Source of the DNA: Aquimarina sp. Aq78
Lineage (GTDB): Bacteria; Bacteroidota; Bacteroidia; Flavobacteriales; Flavobacteriaceae
Assembly (NCBI RefSeq): GCF_900299525.1
Contig: NZ_OMKA01000030.1
Span: forward strand, 1-46,949
Length of the DNA: 46,949 bases
Direction: 5' to 3'
The position numbers and the translations under genes were made by a program. The notes beneath the pieces are model-generated. The model was not told the origin of the DNA, ran no database searches, and worked only from the letters and a program-made list of their open reading frames with translations. How positions within the stretch are numbered: position 1 is the first letter of the stretch; every line of letters starts with the position of its first letter. This document shows positions 33,977-42,904 of the stretch, piece after piece.

Positions 33977-35623
33977 TTATTCTTTCTCGATTATTGCTGG
34001 TAATATATATTCAATCATCATTTTGTCCACATTAGAATGAGCACTTGGATTGTTATATGCAGAAGAAGTAATAACGACAACAAAAGGAATGTCTTTAAAG
34101 ATGAAAATTTTATTTCCTCCTCTACCACTACAAAAAGAAACTTGGTAATCTTTACCATTGACAGTATATGTTTTATTCCAGAAAAGGTAGCCATAATACC
34201 CATCTTCTATTCCAGCATAGGCTTGCGATACTTGTTTCGATAAACTTTTTTCTACCCATTCTTCAGTTATAATTTGTTTGCTATTCCATTTTCCTTTGCT
34301 TTTGTATAACTGTCCATACTTAGCAAAATCAATTGCTCTTAGCTGTATTCCACCAGCAGTATTACCGATTTTCTGTGGTGTGTATTGCCATTTATAATTG
34401 GTAATATCAAGAGGTGCAAATAATTTTTTATCTGCATATGAAACTAATCCTTCAGGAACAGATTTATGAATGATATCTCCTAGAATCACTACTCCAGCTG
34501 TAAAATAAGTAAAATCTTTCCCTATTGTTTTGTCTTTCTGCATAGGTAAATTAAGAGAAAATTTCAGCCAGTTATTTGTTGGGTACATGTTTTCTTCATT
34601 TCCAGGGCTACTGTAATCACTATCATCACCAAGAAACCCTGAACTCATCGTTAAAAGAGATTTTAATGTTATTGAATCTTTTTTCTTGCTATAATTATTA
34701 AAAGATTTTAATTCGTAAAAATCTTTTAATAATGCATTTTCACTATTAATATAATTTTCTTCAATAGCAATTCCGAGCATTGTAGAGGCAAGAGATTTCC
34801 CTACAGATCTTGAATCATGTAAACTATTTCTATTTTCACCATTAAAATATTCTTCTATTAAAAGCTTATTTTCTTTTATAACTACAACTCCATTAATATT
34901 TTCAAATCTTTTTTCGGCTATTTTTCTATTTAGAGCTTCTATTTTGTGACGATTAAAATTATCTTTAGATAATTCCCAACCACTATTGGGTTGTATTTTT
35001 TGAACAGGTATTAGACTTTCGTCTACAAGAATTTTTGCCACCTCTACAGTAATATTTCCTTTGGCTAGAATAGTACCAACTTTTAATGTTTCTTCTTTTA
35101 TATAAGGCCTTATTTCAATACTTAAAGAATGCTTGCCTTCTACAAGAACATCTTGTCCTCCTCCTAATTTCATAAACTTTAGCCACATAAACCAACCCCA
35201 AAAATCAATTTGTTTGGGATAAACTAAAGGAATCATATGTTTAAGTTGAGCTGTTTTAGAATCAATTGTTCCTGCGCCTTTGTTTAAATTTTCCACATAA
35301 ATTATTTCTCCATCTACTAAAAACGAAAATTGAAAATTTCCTTTATTTAATAATTGATCTTGTGTTAAGTTTGGAGCCAATAACTTAAGACTTTCAATAA
35401 GAGGTTTGTCTAATGTAAAGTGAATGTTTAGAAACTCATCTTTGTTTAGCGTAAAACTATTTGAGTAGTTATCTGATGTAGGTTTATTTTTTTTAAAGTC
35501 AATTTTTGAAAAATATAAATTCTCAACTTCTTTTGTTTGAGAATTTTTTTTGGGTGAACTATTGATGGTGTTGCAAGATATTATTAAGCAAGCAATAAGT
35601 ACTAAGTAATAGTTTGATTTCAT
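33977..35623 (-). CDS. Serine hydrolase with N-terminal beta-rich domain (lipoprotein)
   Basis: A 548-residue lipoprotein (signal ending LIISC, Cys about 17). The N-terminal part (about 35-205) is a beta-rich domain of unknown role (DEFLNIHFTLDKPLIESLK; KLGGGQDVLVEGKHSLSIEI). The class C beta-lactamase-like domain follows (about 225-548). The nucleophile is in SVGKSLAST; the Tyr motif region reads KDFTYFTAGVVILGDI, without the usual YxN; the third motif is probably CSGRGGNKIFIF. AGGIQLRAIDFAKYGQLY and KQIITEEWVEKS are typical of 6-aminohexanoate-dimer-hydrolase-like proteins. An AraC regulator gene lies directly upstream on the same strand. Confidence 0.85.
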   Translation of the reverse strand: MKSNYYLVLIACLIISCNTINSSPKKNSQTKEVENLYFSKIDFKKNKPTSDNYSNSFTLNKDEFLNIHFTLDKPLIESLKLLAPNLTQDQLLNKGNFQFSFLVDGEIIYVENLNKGAGTIDSKTAQLKHMIPLVYPKQIDFWGWFMWLKFMKLGGGQDVLVEGKHSLSIEIRPYIKEETLKVGTILAKGNITVEVAKILVDESLIPVQKIQPNSGWELSKDNFNRHKIEALNRKIAEKRFENINGVVVIKENKLLIEEYFNGENRNSLHDSRSVGKSLASTMLGIAIEENYINSENALLKDFYELKSFNNYSKKKDSITLKSLLTMSSGFLGDDSDYSSPGNEENMYPTNNWLKFSLNLPMQKDKTIGKDFTYFTAGVVILGDIIHKSVPEGLVSYADKKLFAPLDITNYKWQYTPQKIGNTAGGIQLRAIDFAKYGQLYKSKGKWNSKQIITEEWVEKSLSKQVSQAYAGIEDGYYGYLFWNKTYTVNGKDYQVSFCSGRGGNKIFIFKDIPFVVVITSSAYNNPSAHSNVDKMMIEYILPAIIEKE

Positions 35624-35651
35624 ATTTGATTGTATAAACAGGATGATTCAA

Positions 35652-35659
35652 CAAACATA
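35652..35659 (-). promoter_or_regulatory. -7 box TATGTTTG before the 33977 serine hydrolase gene
   Basis: CAAACATA on the plus strand, TATGTTTG on the minus strand, 28 bases before the ATG at 35623. No -33 box is evident, so moderate support only. It implies independent transcription from the AraC gene. Confidence 0.45.
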
Positions 35660-35712
35660 TACTTACTAAGATTACCGAAAGCCCCATATTATAGAATGGT
35701 ACCCATTTATAG

Positions 35713-36846
35713 CTATTCAGGGTCGTTTTCTATTGACTTTTTATAATTTATTGGAGTCATACCTTTGATGTTTTTAAAGACTCTGTTAAACGTTGTTTTT
35801 GAATTGAAACCACATTCAAAAGATATACCTAATAAAGTTATGTGATCATAATTACCACTATGTAACTTTTCAATAATAGCATTTACACGATATTCATTTA
35901 CAAAATCTGAGAAATTTTTATCTAAACCATCATTTATTACTTTGGACAAAACATTTGGGTGCATATTAAGATTATCTGCTAAAGACTTTAATGTCAATTC
36001 TGAGTTAAGATAAAAAAGATTAGTTACCATTTGTTCTTTTAACCAAGATGCTTTTTTTAAGATTTCTTCAGATGGTTTTTCTTTGTCTGTACTATTTTCT
36101 CTATTAGCCTCAAGTAAAATTACTTCTGGTCTTAAAAAAGCTTCAGCACTAATCCAAATAGTTATAATAGAAAGTAATACATAAATTGGGTAATAATCAC
36201 TTATGTTTAACTGAAAATCAAATATTACATAATCAATAATAGTATAAGGTGTCCATAAAAACCAAAGTACAGCGAACACGATAATCAACCTATATAACCA
36301 TCTTAAACTATATGCGTCATTATTACTGTAATTTTTGTTTAACCAAGAATGATACGCTTTAATTGCTTTTAGTGCATATAAACAATAGATTACAACAGAA
36401 ACAATTGCAAAAAACTGAACGATAGGCATTAATTTAAGGTAAGTATCAGTTTCAATACCAATGATATTATTAACAAACGCATCACGACTTATAATAAAAT
36501 GTATAGTGAGTTCAATTACTAATGGCAAAAAATGAATGCTATCTTTTTTAGAAAGATGATAACTAAAGTTGGTTATTTTTTTTACATATAAGTATAATAA
36601 TGGCCCCAGAGCCAAAGAGTAATTTAGTGGTATTAAATAAAAATGTGGTAGATAATTAGTTATTTGAAAATCCAAACTCAATATCCAAATATTCCAAAAA
36701 ACAATAATGAAAGTAACTAATCCAAGTAGTACATTAGCTTTTCTATTTATCCGCCTAGTGAAAATAAGTAGTAGTCCAAATGTTGTTCCTATAAATACGG
36801 ATGCTATTATTATAAAATTAAAAACATTTAAATTGAATTCACACAT
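35713..36846 (-). CDS. AraC-family regulator with multi-pass N-terminal membrane domain
   Basis: A 377-residue protein. About seven hydrophobic segments fill residues 10-245 (e.g. FIIIASVFIGTTFGLLLIF, LLGLVTFIIVFWNIWIL, LIIVFAVLWFLWTPYTII). The C-terminal AraC-type DNA-binding domain (about 270-372) has both helix-turn-helix units: LTLKSLADNLNMHPNVLSKVIN and ITLLGISFECGFNSKTTFNRVFK, ending GMTPINYKKS. Membrane-anchored AraC proteins of this kind are common in Flavobacteriia and probably sense an envelope or small-molecule signal. It lies upstream of one serine hydrolase gene and downstream of another, so either could be its target. Confidence 0.9.
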   Translation of the reverse strand: MCEFNLNVFNFIIIASVFIGTTFGLLLIFTRRINRKANVLLGLVTFIIVFWNIWILSLDFQITNYLPHFYLIPLNYSLALGPLLYLYVKKITNFSYHLSKKDSIHFLPLVIELTIHFIISRDAFVNNIIGIETDTYLKLMPIVQFFAIVSVVIYCLYALKAIKAYHSWLNKNYSNNDAYSLRWLYRLIIVFAVLWFLWTPYTIIDYVIFDFQLNISDYYPIYVLLSIITIWISAEAFLRPEVILLEANRENSTDKEKPSEEILKKASWLKEQMVTNLFYLNSELTLKSLADNLNMHPNVLSKVINDGLDKNFSDFVNEYRVNAIIEKLHSGNYDHITLLGISFECGFNSKTTFNRVFKNIKGMTPINYKKSIENDPE

Positions 36847-37026
36847 TAATTACATTTTTTTATTCAGTTCATTCGATAAATACTTTGCTTCGGTATCATC
36901 AACTGCAAGTTCAAAAGAATATGTTTTAAATCCATACTCAAATTTAATAAATACAAACCGAAAAGAAGATCTGCTAAGACTTTGGTAAGTAGGCAAGTGT
37001 CAGGCAATAAATTTTATACTGACCTT

Positions 37027-38670
37027 TTAATTCAAAAGTGCAGGAAGAATATACTCTTCAAATATTTCCCGTGATTGATTCCCTTTCCTATTCTTATAAT
37101 TTCCTGCTGTTATCACAACTACGGATTCCAACGTTGGAACTATAAAAATAAATTGCCCTCCGGCACCTCGTGCTTCAATGGATGTAATTGTTTTTCCATT
37201 TACAATATAAGTGCTATGCCACCATAGGTAACCATACTCATTTTTATTTCTATCCTGTAGTTGTACATGTTTTTCAAACGATTCTTCCACCCAATTTTCT
37301 GAAATAATTCGTTTTCCATTCCATGTTCCTTTATTAAGATAGAGCTGTCCGAATTTTAGAATATCCCTAGGCGTTAGATGTAAACCGCCTCCAAAATAAG
37401 GTGTTATTCCTGTATCATCGGTATTCATGGTGTAATTTGTAATCCCTAGAGGTGAAAAAAGCTTATCAGCCATATAAAATTCTAACGGTACGTCTAATCG
37501 TTTACTTAAATAAACGCCAAGTAGAAATGGGTTTGCAGACCCATAATCGGCATAAGTTCCTGGGGCTTTTACCATAGGTGCTTCTAAAACTGTCTTTAAC
37601 CAATTATTTGAATCTTGATAATATCCTTCATATGCTAATTTATTTACGTCTAATCCAGAACTCATAGTCAATAAGTCTTTGATTGTTATTTTGGATTTTA
37701 AAGTGTCTTTTGTGTATTGATAGTCTGAAGGGATAAAATCGTATAGCTTTTGCTCGACATTCTCTATGATGTTGTCATCTATAGCTATACCTATGATGGC
37801 AGATGAGACACTTTTTGAGGCAGAACGTGTATCATGTGGAATATTAGCATTGAAACCTGCAAAATATTTTTCGTAGGTAATTTTACTGTTTTTTGCAACA
37901 AGAATACCTTCTATTCCTATTAAACTATCATTACGAATACCTTTTTCCATTTTAGGTAGTGCCAATCGATTTTTTGATGATTTCCAGCCATCGTTGATCT
38001 GAGAATTCTCATTTACTGAACCAGAAGAAGATTTTCCTGTGTATTTTCTAAATGATGCTTTTGCTATAAAATTGCCACCCAGACTAATATTTAATATAAT
38101 TTCAGTGGGTTTTAATTGCCCTTCAAATTCAAGTCCTGTTTTATAATCTGTAAATGATACAAAATTATTCTTTTTCTTGAAATCATTACACCAAAGAGTG
38201 CCAAGGATTGGATAGGCTCGATATTCATCATCGGCTCCACCACCATCTTTTATAGTTAATCGTAAAGATTGAGGCTGTAAATAATGAAACACAGACAGGT
38301 TCCATTTTCCTATGAAGTGGTCTCCTTTTTTATAGAGGTTAGCAGGGTACAAGTACCCTTTTGATTTGATAAAACCATTTATTTCTGATTGTTCATCGTT
38401 CACTATTCCATTAAAAATAAAGTTCTTATCTAAAGTGAAATTGATTTTGTTACCAAATTTGAATTTTTTGGTTAATATTTCTTTGTTGTTTGAAAGCGTG
38501 AAAAAAGCATCTTCTCCTTTTAATTTTTTAATGGTTATATCTAGGTTAAGGGCATCTTTGTTAGTTGTTTTTCCTTCCCATTTACCTATATAATCTTCTA
38601 TATTTTGTTGCGCACAACTCGTAAAAAATGAAAAACATAATAAGAGCACTAATGTTGAGTCTTTAAACAT
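37027..38670 (-). CDS. Serine hydrolase with N-terminal beta-rich domain (second copy of this type)
   Basis: A 547-residue protein with lipoprotein-like signal ending FFTSC (Cys about 19). The N-terminal beta domain (about 25-210; IGKWEGKTTNKDALNLDI; GKWNLSVFHYLQPQSLRL) differs in sequence from that of the 33977 protein. The beta-lactamase-like domain (about 245-547) has SASKS as nucleophile motif, YADYGSANPFLLG as the Tyr motif and EARGAGGQFIFIVP as the third. GGGLHLTPRDILKFGQLYL and RIISENWVEESF parallel the 33977 protein. An AraC gene lies directly upstream on the same strand. The substrate is unknown. Confidence 0.87.
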   Translation of the reverse strand: MFKDSTLVLLLCFSFFTSCAQQNIEDYIGKWEGKTTNKDALNLDITIKKLKGEDAFFTLSNNKEILTKKFKFGNKINFTLDKNFIFNGIVNDEQSEINGFIKSKGYLYPANLYKKGDHFIGKWNLSVFHYLQPQSLRLTIKDGGGADDEYRAYPILGTLWCNDFKKKNNFVSFTDYKTGLEFEGQLKPTEIILNISLGGNFIAKASFRKYTGKSSSGSVNENSQINDGWKSSKNRLALPKMEKGIRNDSLIGIEGILVAKNSKITYEKYFAGFNANIPHDTRSASKSVSSAIIGIAIDDNIIENVEQKLYDFIPSDYQYTKDTLKSKITIKDLLTMSSGLDVNKLAYEGYYQDSNNWLKTVLEAPMVKAPGTYADYGSANPFLLGVYLSKRLDVPLEFYMADKLFSPLGITNYTMNTDDTGITPYFGGGLHLTPRDILKFGQLYLNKGTWNGKRIISENWVEESFEKHVQLQDRNKNEYGYLWWHSTYIVNGKTITSIEARGAGGQFIFIVPTLESVVVITAGNYKNRKGNQSREIFEEYILPALLN

Positions 38671-38691
38671 AATTTAAGTTTTGATTGAGTT

Positions 38692-38699
38692 CAAAAGTA
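38692..38699 (-). promoter_or_regulatory. -7 box TACTTTTG before the 37027 serine hydrolase gene
   Basis: CAAAAGTA on the plus strand, TACTTTTG on the minus strand, 21 bases before the ATG at 38670. It fits TAnnTTTG; no clear -33 box, which would fit a gene that needs an activator such as the adjacent AraC protein. Confidence 0.5.
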
Positions 38700-38739
38700 C
38701 CATAACGATGTTATTAAAAATTGTATCAGATTAACATTA

Positions 38740-39549
38740 CTATTTTTTGTTGAATTCTTTTCTATACAAACTGGGATTCATATTAAAATAAGAATTAAAA
38801 ACACGGTTAAAATGACTTTGATCTGAAAAACCTGTTTGATATGCAATTTTAGTCAACGAATTATTAGGGTCAAGTAATAGTGGAATCGCTTTTTTTAATT
38901 TATGTTGCCTAATATACTCTCCAAGACTTGTAGAGAAATATTTTGGTACTGCTCTTGAGATATGAACGGGATGTACTCCAAGTTGATCTGATATGTATTG
39001 CAAGCTAAGATTTGAATTATCGAAATGTAGTAATTCTTTTAGATCATTTACCCAATTTGGAACATTCTTGACATTAGTTTCTATTAAGTCACCTAATGCT
39101 TCACAAATTTGCAATAATAGAACTTCTACAGTTACCTTACTGTATTGATCTGAGTTTATAAATTCATAGTATAACTTTGCGAAAAGAAAATGCACTTGAG
39201 GATTTTGAATTAATTGACTACCTTCAAGTAAATCCAAATTTATCCCGTTATTATCGAACCATTTTTTCTGAAACTCTAAATGGAAACCATTAGCATTTTT
39301 AGAATGTTTAGAACCATAGTGGATTTCTTGCCAATTATTAAACATTAAACTCCCTGATGGGCATAAGGTTTTCACTTTCTTATTGCAATCCATCATATTT
39401 CCATTTAGAACAAACCAGAAATAAGGATTTTCGTGATAATGCCAATCCGTTTTATTTCCAGTATAATTATATTGAGATAATAGAACCCCACCAAATGATT
39501 TTTCTGAATCCTTTATTCCATAATATTTTCCTTTGGTTAATATTTTCAT
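38740..39549 (-). CDS. AraC-family regulator with N-terminal cupin domain
   Basis: A 269-residue soluble regulator. The N-terminal part (about 1-110) is a cupin-like sensor with DWHYHENPYFWFVLNGNM and SGSLMFNNWQEIHYG, His-rich as in AraC ligand pockets. The C-terminal domain (about 165-267) has the two AraC helix-turn-helix units: LSLQYISDQLGVHPVHISRAV and LTKIAYQTGFSDQSHFNRVFNS, ending MNPSLYRKEF. It is encoded just upstream of the 37027 serine hydrolase gene on the same strand and is a plausible local activator. Confidence 0.9.
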   Translation of the reverse strand: MKILTKGKYYGIKDSEKSFGGVLLSQYNYTGNKTDWHYHENPYFWFVLNGNMMDCNKKVKTLCPSGSLMFNNWQEIHYGSKHSKNANGFHLEFQKKWFDNNGINLDLLEGSQLIQNPQVHFLFAKLYYEFINSDQYSKVTVEVLLLQICEALGDLIETNVKNVPNWVNDLKELLHFDNSNLSLQYISDQLGVHPVHISRAVPKYFSTSLGEYIRQHKLKKAIPLLLDPNNSLTKIAYQTGFSDQSHFNRVFNSYFNMNPSLYRKEFNKK

Positions 39550-39578
39550 TCTAAGTGAGGCTTGTACATTACGGTTTG

Positions 39579-39683
39579 TGTATGATTAGTTGCGAGAAAG
39601 CACATGAGTACTTTCGCGGTTGTTAAAGATAATTAATTACGGTGAAATCTCCGAAAGGAAACCCAGCCGCAATTAATTATACA
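39579..39683. repeat. Fold-back intergenic repeat, family A copy 2
   Basis: The left arm at 39579-39594 (TGTATGATTAGTTGCG) pairs with 39668-39683 (CGCAATTAATTATACA) over all 16 positions, two of them G-U. Inside lie GAAAG/CTTTC and a TCC-GAAA-GGA hairpin with a GNRA loop. The right side continues GGTTGTTGTAGTGCG. It sits in the gap between an AraC gene start and the 3' end of the 39784 operon. Confidence 0.8.
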
Positions 39684-39783
39684 GGTTGTTGTAGTGCGTT
39701 TTATTAATTTTTTTCAGATTCTGATAAAAGCTGACTAAGAATTTTAAGAATCTATTTTAGAATGAATAGAATAACTTTTGGTG

Positions 39784-40227
39784 TTAAAAATCTCTCACAA
39801 AACTTACAGCACTTATGAGTCCTTTTTCGACTTTGTAAATAGAAATATATTTAGTCTCTTTACCATTATTAGAGACTATTTCATGATTAATGACATAAGG
39901 ACCATTATCCATTTGATTTACAATTTTTACTGCCACTGATTTACTTTCGAAATCTGATTTAAATATAGAAGCCAGCCTGTCTGAACCTGTCCCCATTAAA
40001 TTATCTGGATATGTATACACTTTAACATCAGTATTATAAAGTTTAATGAACTCATCATAATTATGTTCATTAAAATAATTCATTCTTTTGTTTACGACTT
40101 CTAGTGGTGTTAGGTTTGAATAATTTTGTTTTGTTGTTGATGTATCATTACTCGTACCTTGGGTGTTTTCTTTACATGATGTAACTATAAAGAGAGTGAT
40201 TAAACTAATCATTGTTACTTTTTTCAT
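39784..40227 (-). CDS. NTF2/SnoaL-like lipoprotein
   Basis: A 147-residue lipoprotein (signal ending IVTSC, Cys about 18). After a Ser/Thr-rich linker the domain (about 38-147) reads TPLEVVNKRMNYFNEHNYDEFIKLYNTDVKVYTY in sense, with the helix-helix-strand opening typical of NTF2-like folds, and ends KETKYISIYKVEKGLISAVSFVRDF, the usual closing strands. No catalytic residues can be assigned; the family includes ketosteroid-isomerase-like enzymes and binding proteins. It is the last gene of a three-gene operon with the DinB and ankyrin genes (11 and 7 bases apart). Confidence 0.78.
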   Translation of the reverse strand: MKKVTMISLITLFIVTSCKENTQGTSNDTSTTKQNYSNLTPLEVVNKRMNYFNEHNYDEFIKLYNTDVKVYTYPDNLMGTGSDRLASIFKSDFESKSVAVKIVNQMDNGPYVINHEIVSNNGKETKYISIYKVEKGLISAVSFVRDF

Positions 40228-40238
40228 CTGTTTACTAT

Positions 40239-40835
40239 TTAATTTTTTGGAAAATTTATGTTTTCTTTAATTTCTTTAATTTGTTCGATATGGCGTTCTG
40301 TATGTGCAGACATATATAGAAAAATTTGATAAGCATCCACAGTCCCAAAAGCCATGAAATGATTCCTTAGATCATCTTTAGTTGTATTGATGTAGTTTAT
40401 ATGTTTTTCTCGTTTGGCTATAAACTCTTCAATAGTGGAGTTATGATTTCCATATGTTCTATTTGGTTCAAGATCTTCTTGTGTAATCGCTTTATCTGTT
40501 CGATCTAGTATACGTGCCATAAGTTCTTTGTCGGTGTTTTTTACGCCTTCTCTTCTTTCTGGATTTGCAGGTAATTCTAGAGATTCTTCAAGTATTTCAA
40601 ATACTTGATTCTCAAAGATTGTAATATGTTCTGTACATTGGGCAATAGACCATGATGATTCATCACTTTTATAGTTGAGTTGTGCTTCATTCATACCATC
40701 TACGATACTTAATAAATTGTTTTTTGAATTAGTTAACTCGTTGATTGCAAAATTTCGTTCTTCTTTCGTAAGTTCATTATTAGAAGTCGAAGTGCATTGT
40801 ACAAGTAATATTAAAAACGGGATTATTTTTTTCAT
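40239..40835 (-). CDS. DinB-family (DinB_2) protein with lipoprotein-like leader
   Basis: A 198-residue protein. The leader MKKIIPFLILLVQC looks like a short lipoprotein signal, with Cys14. The DinB four-helix bundle (about 25-190) has ELTNSKNNLLSIVDGMNEAQ, SIAQCTEHITIFENQV (first metal His in EHI) and MSAHTERHIEQIKEI (metal His pair HTERH), the three-His metal site of the DinB/YfiT superfamily. Members are metal-dependent hydrolases or thiol transferases such as bacillithiol transferases; an exported form is unusual. It is the middle gene of a three-gene operon. Confidence 0.8.
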   Translation of the reverse strand: MKKIIPFLILLVQCTSTSNNELTKEERNFAINELTNSKNNLLSIVDGMNEAQLNYKSDESSWSIAQCTEHITIFENQVFEILEESLELPANPERREGVKNTDKELMARILDRTDKAITQEDLEPNRTYGNHNSTIEEFIAKREKHINYINTTKDDLRNHFMAFGTVDAYQIFLYMSAHTERHIEQIKEIKENINFPKN

Positions 40836-40842
40836 AATTTTT

Positions 40843-41367
40843 TTATCTAATTTTTATCATTTTTTTGGTTAACCCTTTTTCCTTAAAATAGTCTTCGAGT
40901 TCTAAACACTCACCAATTTGCGCATGATGGAGTAGTGTAAGACCATGAGCGCCTTTTGCAAAAAGTAATTCGGGATACGTCTCGATAACTGGTTTTACTA
41001 AGGATGTTTTGCCTAACATTGTTAATACAAAAAGATTAGCTCTGGATCCTTTTGATATAAAGTAGTTTACAATCTCTTTGTTTCCTAGATGGGCGGCGCC
41101 TTCAATCGCTTCTTCAAAATCACCATTTCCCCAATCATAAGATGTATAAATTAAGTTTGGATGCTCATTAAGCATCTCTTTAACCAGGTTTAGTTTTGAA
41201 TGCCCGGCAATTACAAAATCTTTAACCAATTTTTCATCTAATTGATTCGAATCTTTTTTGGATTGTTGAGTATTTTCTTTTTTTGATTTCGTTAGTATAT
41301 AAGCAGGTACGGCGATTGCTGTACCAAGCCCTACAATTGAACCATAAATGAATTTCTTTCTGTCCAT
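40843..41367 (-). CDS. Ankyrin-repeat protein with N-terminal membrane anchor or signal
   Basis: A 174-residue protein. It starts MDRKKFIYGSIVGLGTAIAVPAY, a hydrophobic leader resembling a Tat/Sec anchor. A Lys-rich linker is followed by about three ankyrin-like units (about 50-165): FVIAGHSKLNLVKEMLNEHP, EAIEGAAHLGNKEIVNYFISKG and GLTLLHHAQIGECLELEDYFKEKG. Ankyrin repeats bind other proteins; the partner is unknown. It is the first gene of the operon with DinB and NTF2-like genes. Confidence 0.8.
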   Translation of the reverse strand: MDRKKFIYGSIVGLGTAIAVPAYILTKSKKENTQQSKKDSNQLDEKLVKDFVIAGHSKLNLVKEMLNEHPNLIYTSYDWGNGDFEEAIEGAAHLGNKEIVNYFISKGSRANLFVLTMLGKTSLVKPVIETYPELLFAKGAHGLTLLHHAQIGECLELEDYFKEKGLTKKMIKIR

Positions 41368-41487
41368 GTATTGAATATTTTAATGATGTAATTAAAAATC
41401 ATTACAAATTTGTATTTGACAATATTCAATAATAAATTGTTAGAATAGTTTAATATACGTGCTTCCTTGAACGAAAAATCGGATTTT

Positions 41488-42489
41488 TTATCCTTTTCTA
41501 TAAGCCGAAGGGGTTAGTCCGGTTTTTTTCTTAAAGGCAACATTAAAAGAAGTAACATTTCCAAAACCAGACTCGTAAGCAATTGTGGCTATTTTTTCAC
41601 TTTTATATTCTGAATCGTTAAATAATTGCTCTGCTTTTTCAATACGTTGCTGGTTTACAAAATCATAAAAATTTTGTTGGGTGTTTTCATTAATGGCTTG
41701 TGAAATTTCTCGAGTCCTCCTATTTAATTTTTTAGAAACAACAAGTAAAGTTAGTTGATCATCTAAAAAAAGTTGTTCGGTTTCAAAGAGTTTTTTAATC
41801 TCCAAAAATAAATCTCTAGAATTATTTTTGTCCAAATTAGAATTGCTATATTTCTGTAGATTAAACTTGTGTCGGTTTAAAAAAATGTAACTAAAAGCAT
41901 ATATTAGAAAAGAATAAAATATAGGACCTCTGATATAGTACATCGTAAAATCAAAAAGATTACCAATATAATGAATCAAAACAAGTGTAGTACCAATTAG
42001 TATGTTGCGATACCAAAAGAATATGTTTTTGGATACTTTTACCCGATTTTTGTATAGATACGTCCAGGATAATATTAAATAAAAAAGTAAACAAAAAACA
42101 ACGATTCCATAGTTCCAAAAAGATTCAAAATTTCCATTTCTTGGTACAAATGGAATTAAAAAAAGAAACAATACAAAAGGAACAAAATGAAGGTAATCTT
42201 TTACTGAGAGAGTTCTTTTTTTTTCAAAAAGTGTAATTCCATACAGCCATAAAGAAGGTGCGGCAAACAGAATGCCAGAAATACCAATGTTGTTTTGCCA
42301 ATTCTCTAAAGGGATGTAATAATTTAATACAGATTTACCAATTCTAATAGTTAGACCTAATAAGAAAAGTGCCAGAAAAATATTAGATTTTACATCACCT
42401 TTTTTAAGTGTGAATAGGTAAAAGCTTAAAAAAAGACCTTGAGCTAGACCAAGAGAAGCAAGAATAAGAATTAATCCCGTTGTTAACAT
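41488..42489 (-). CDS. AraC-family regulator with multi-pass N-terminal membrane domain
   Basis: A 333-residue protein. Seven hydrophobic segments occupy about residues 5-205 (LTTGLILILASLGLAQGLFL, SNIFLALFLLGLTIRIGK, FVPFVLFLFLIPFV). The AraC DNA-binding domain spans about 235-333: LTLLVVSKKLNRRTREISQAI, then KIATIAYESGFGNVTSFNVAFK and TGLTPSAYRK. It resembles the regulator at 35713 in architecture but not closely in sequence. It is transcribed towards the ankyrin/DinB/NTF2 operon, 120 bases upstream of it, so it may control that operon. Confidence 0.9.
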   Translation of the reverse strand: MLTTGLILILASLGLAQGLFLSFYLFTLKKGDVKSNIFLALFLLGLTIRIGKSVLNYYIPLENWQNNIGISGILFAAPSLWLYGITLFEKKRTLSVKDYLHFVPFVLFLFLIPFVPRNGNFESFWNYGIVVFCLLFYLILSWTYLYKNRVKVSKNIFFWYRNILIGTTLVLIHYIGNLFDFTMYYIRGPIFYSFLIYAFSYIFLNRHKFNLQKYSNSNLDKNNSRDLFLEIKKLFETEQLFLDDQLTLLVVSKKLNRRTREISQAINENTQQNFYDFVNQQRIEKAEQLFNDSEYKSEKIATIAYESGFGNVTSFNVAFKKKTGLTPSAYRKG

Positions 42490-42730
42490 GTAATAAATTT
42501 ACGGTTTTTGATAACATTGTATTTAATAATTGTATTAATTCATCAATAATTGATACGAATTTATAATTGGTAAAATAGGAGATTATAGTATTAATATACT
42601 TTAAAGAACATGTTTCCTTGAATAAAATATTAGATATTTAGGCTTTTTTGAATGCATTATGACGTTAAGTGTAAAATACGTTTTTATTACATTTTTATAT
42701 CTTCCTTATGTTTCTTCATTTTAATTTGTA
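42490..42730. other. Intergenic region without recognised gene
   Basis: Left part of the 415-base gap between the AraC gene and the HD gene. AT-rich, no open frame, no clear promoter. The right part of the gap is the family B repeat listed next. Confidence 0.6.
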
Positions 42731-42898
42731 ATAACGTTTAATATATGTGTCGTAGTAGGGCAAAATGTTACCTTGCTTTTCGATTTTTCTGCGCATTGGT
42801 TGCTAACTTTTTCTTTCTGCAAGCATTGCACGTTACCAAAAATACAATACCCATTGGGTCTATCACTTAACTGTTATGATCACATATATAGTGTTATA
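42731..42898. repeat. Fold-back intergenic repeat, family B copy 2
   Basis: 168 bases with termini ATAACGT (left) and GTGTTATA (right). The stem ATATATGTGTCGTAGTAG (42741-42758) pairs with 42871-42889 over 18 positions with three G-U pairs and one bulged T (42880). The same bulge occurs in copy 1. Inner hairpin GCGCATTGGTTGC / GCAAGCATTGC (42791-42830). It ends 6 bases before the stop codon of the minus-strand HD gene. Confidence 0.85.
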
Positions 42899-42904
42899 CA
42901 TATT

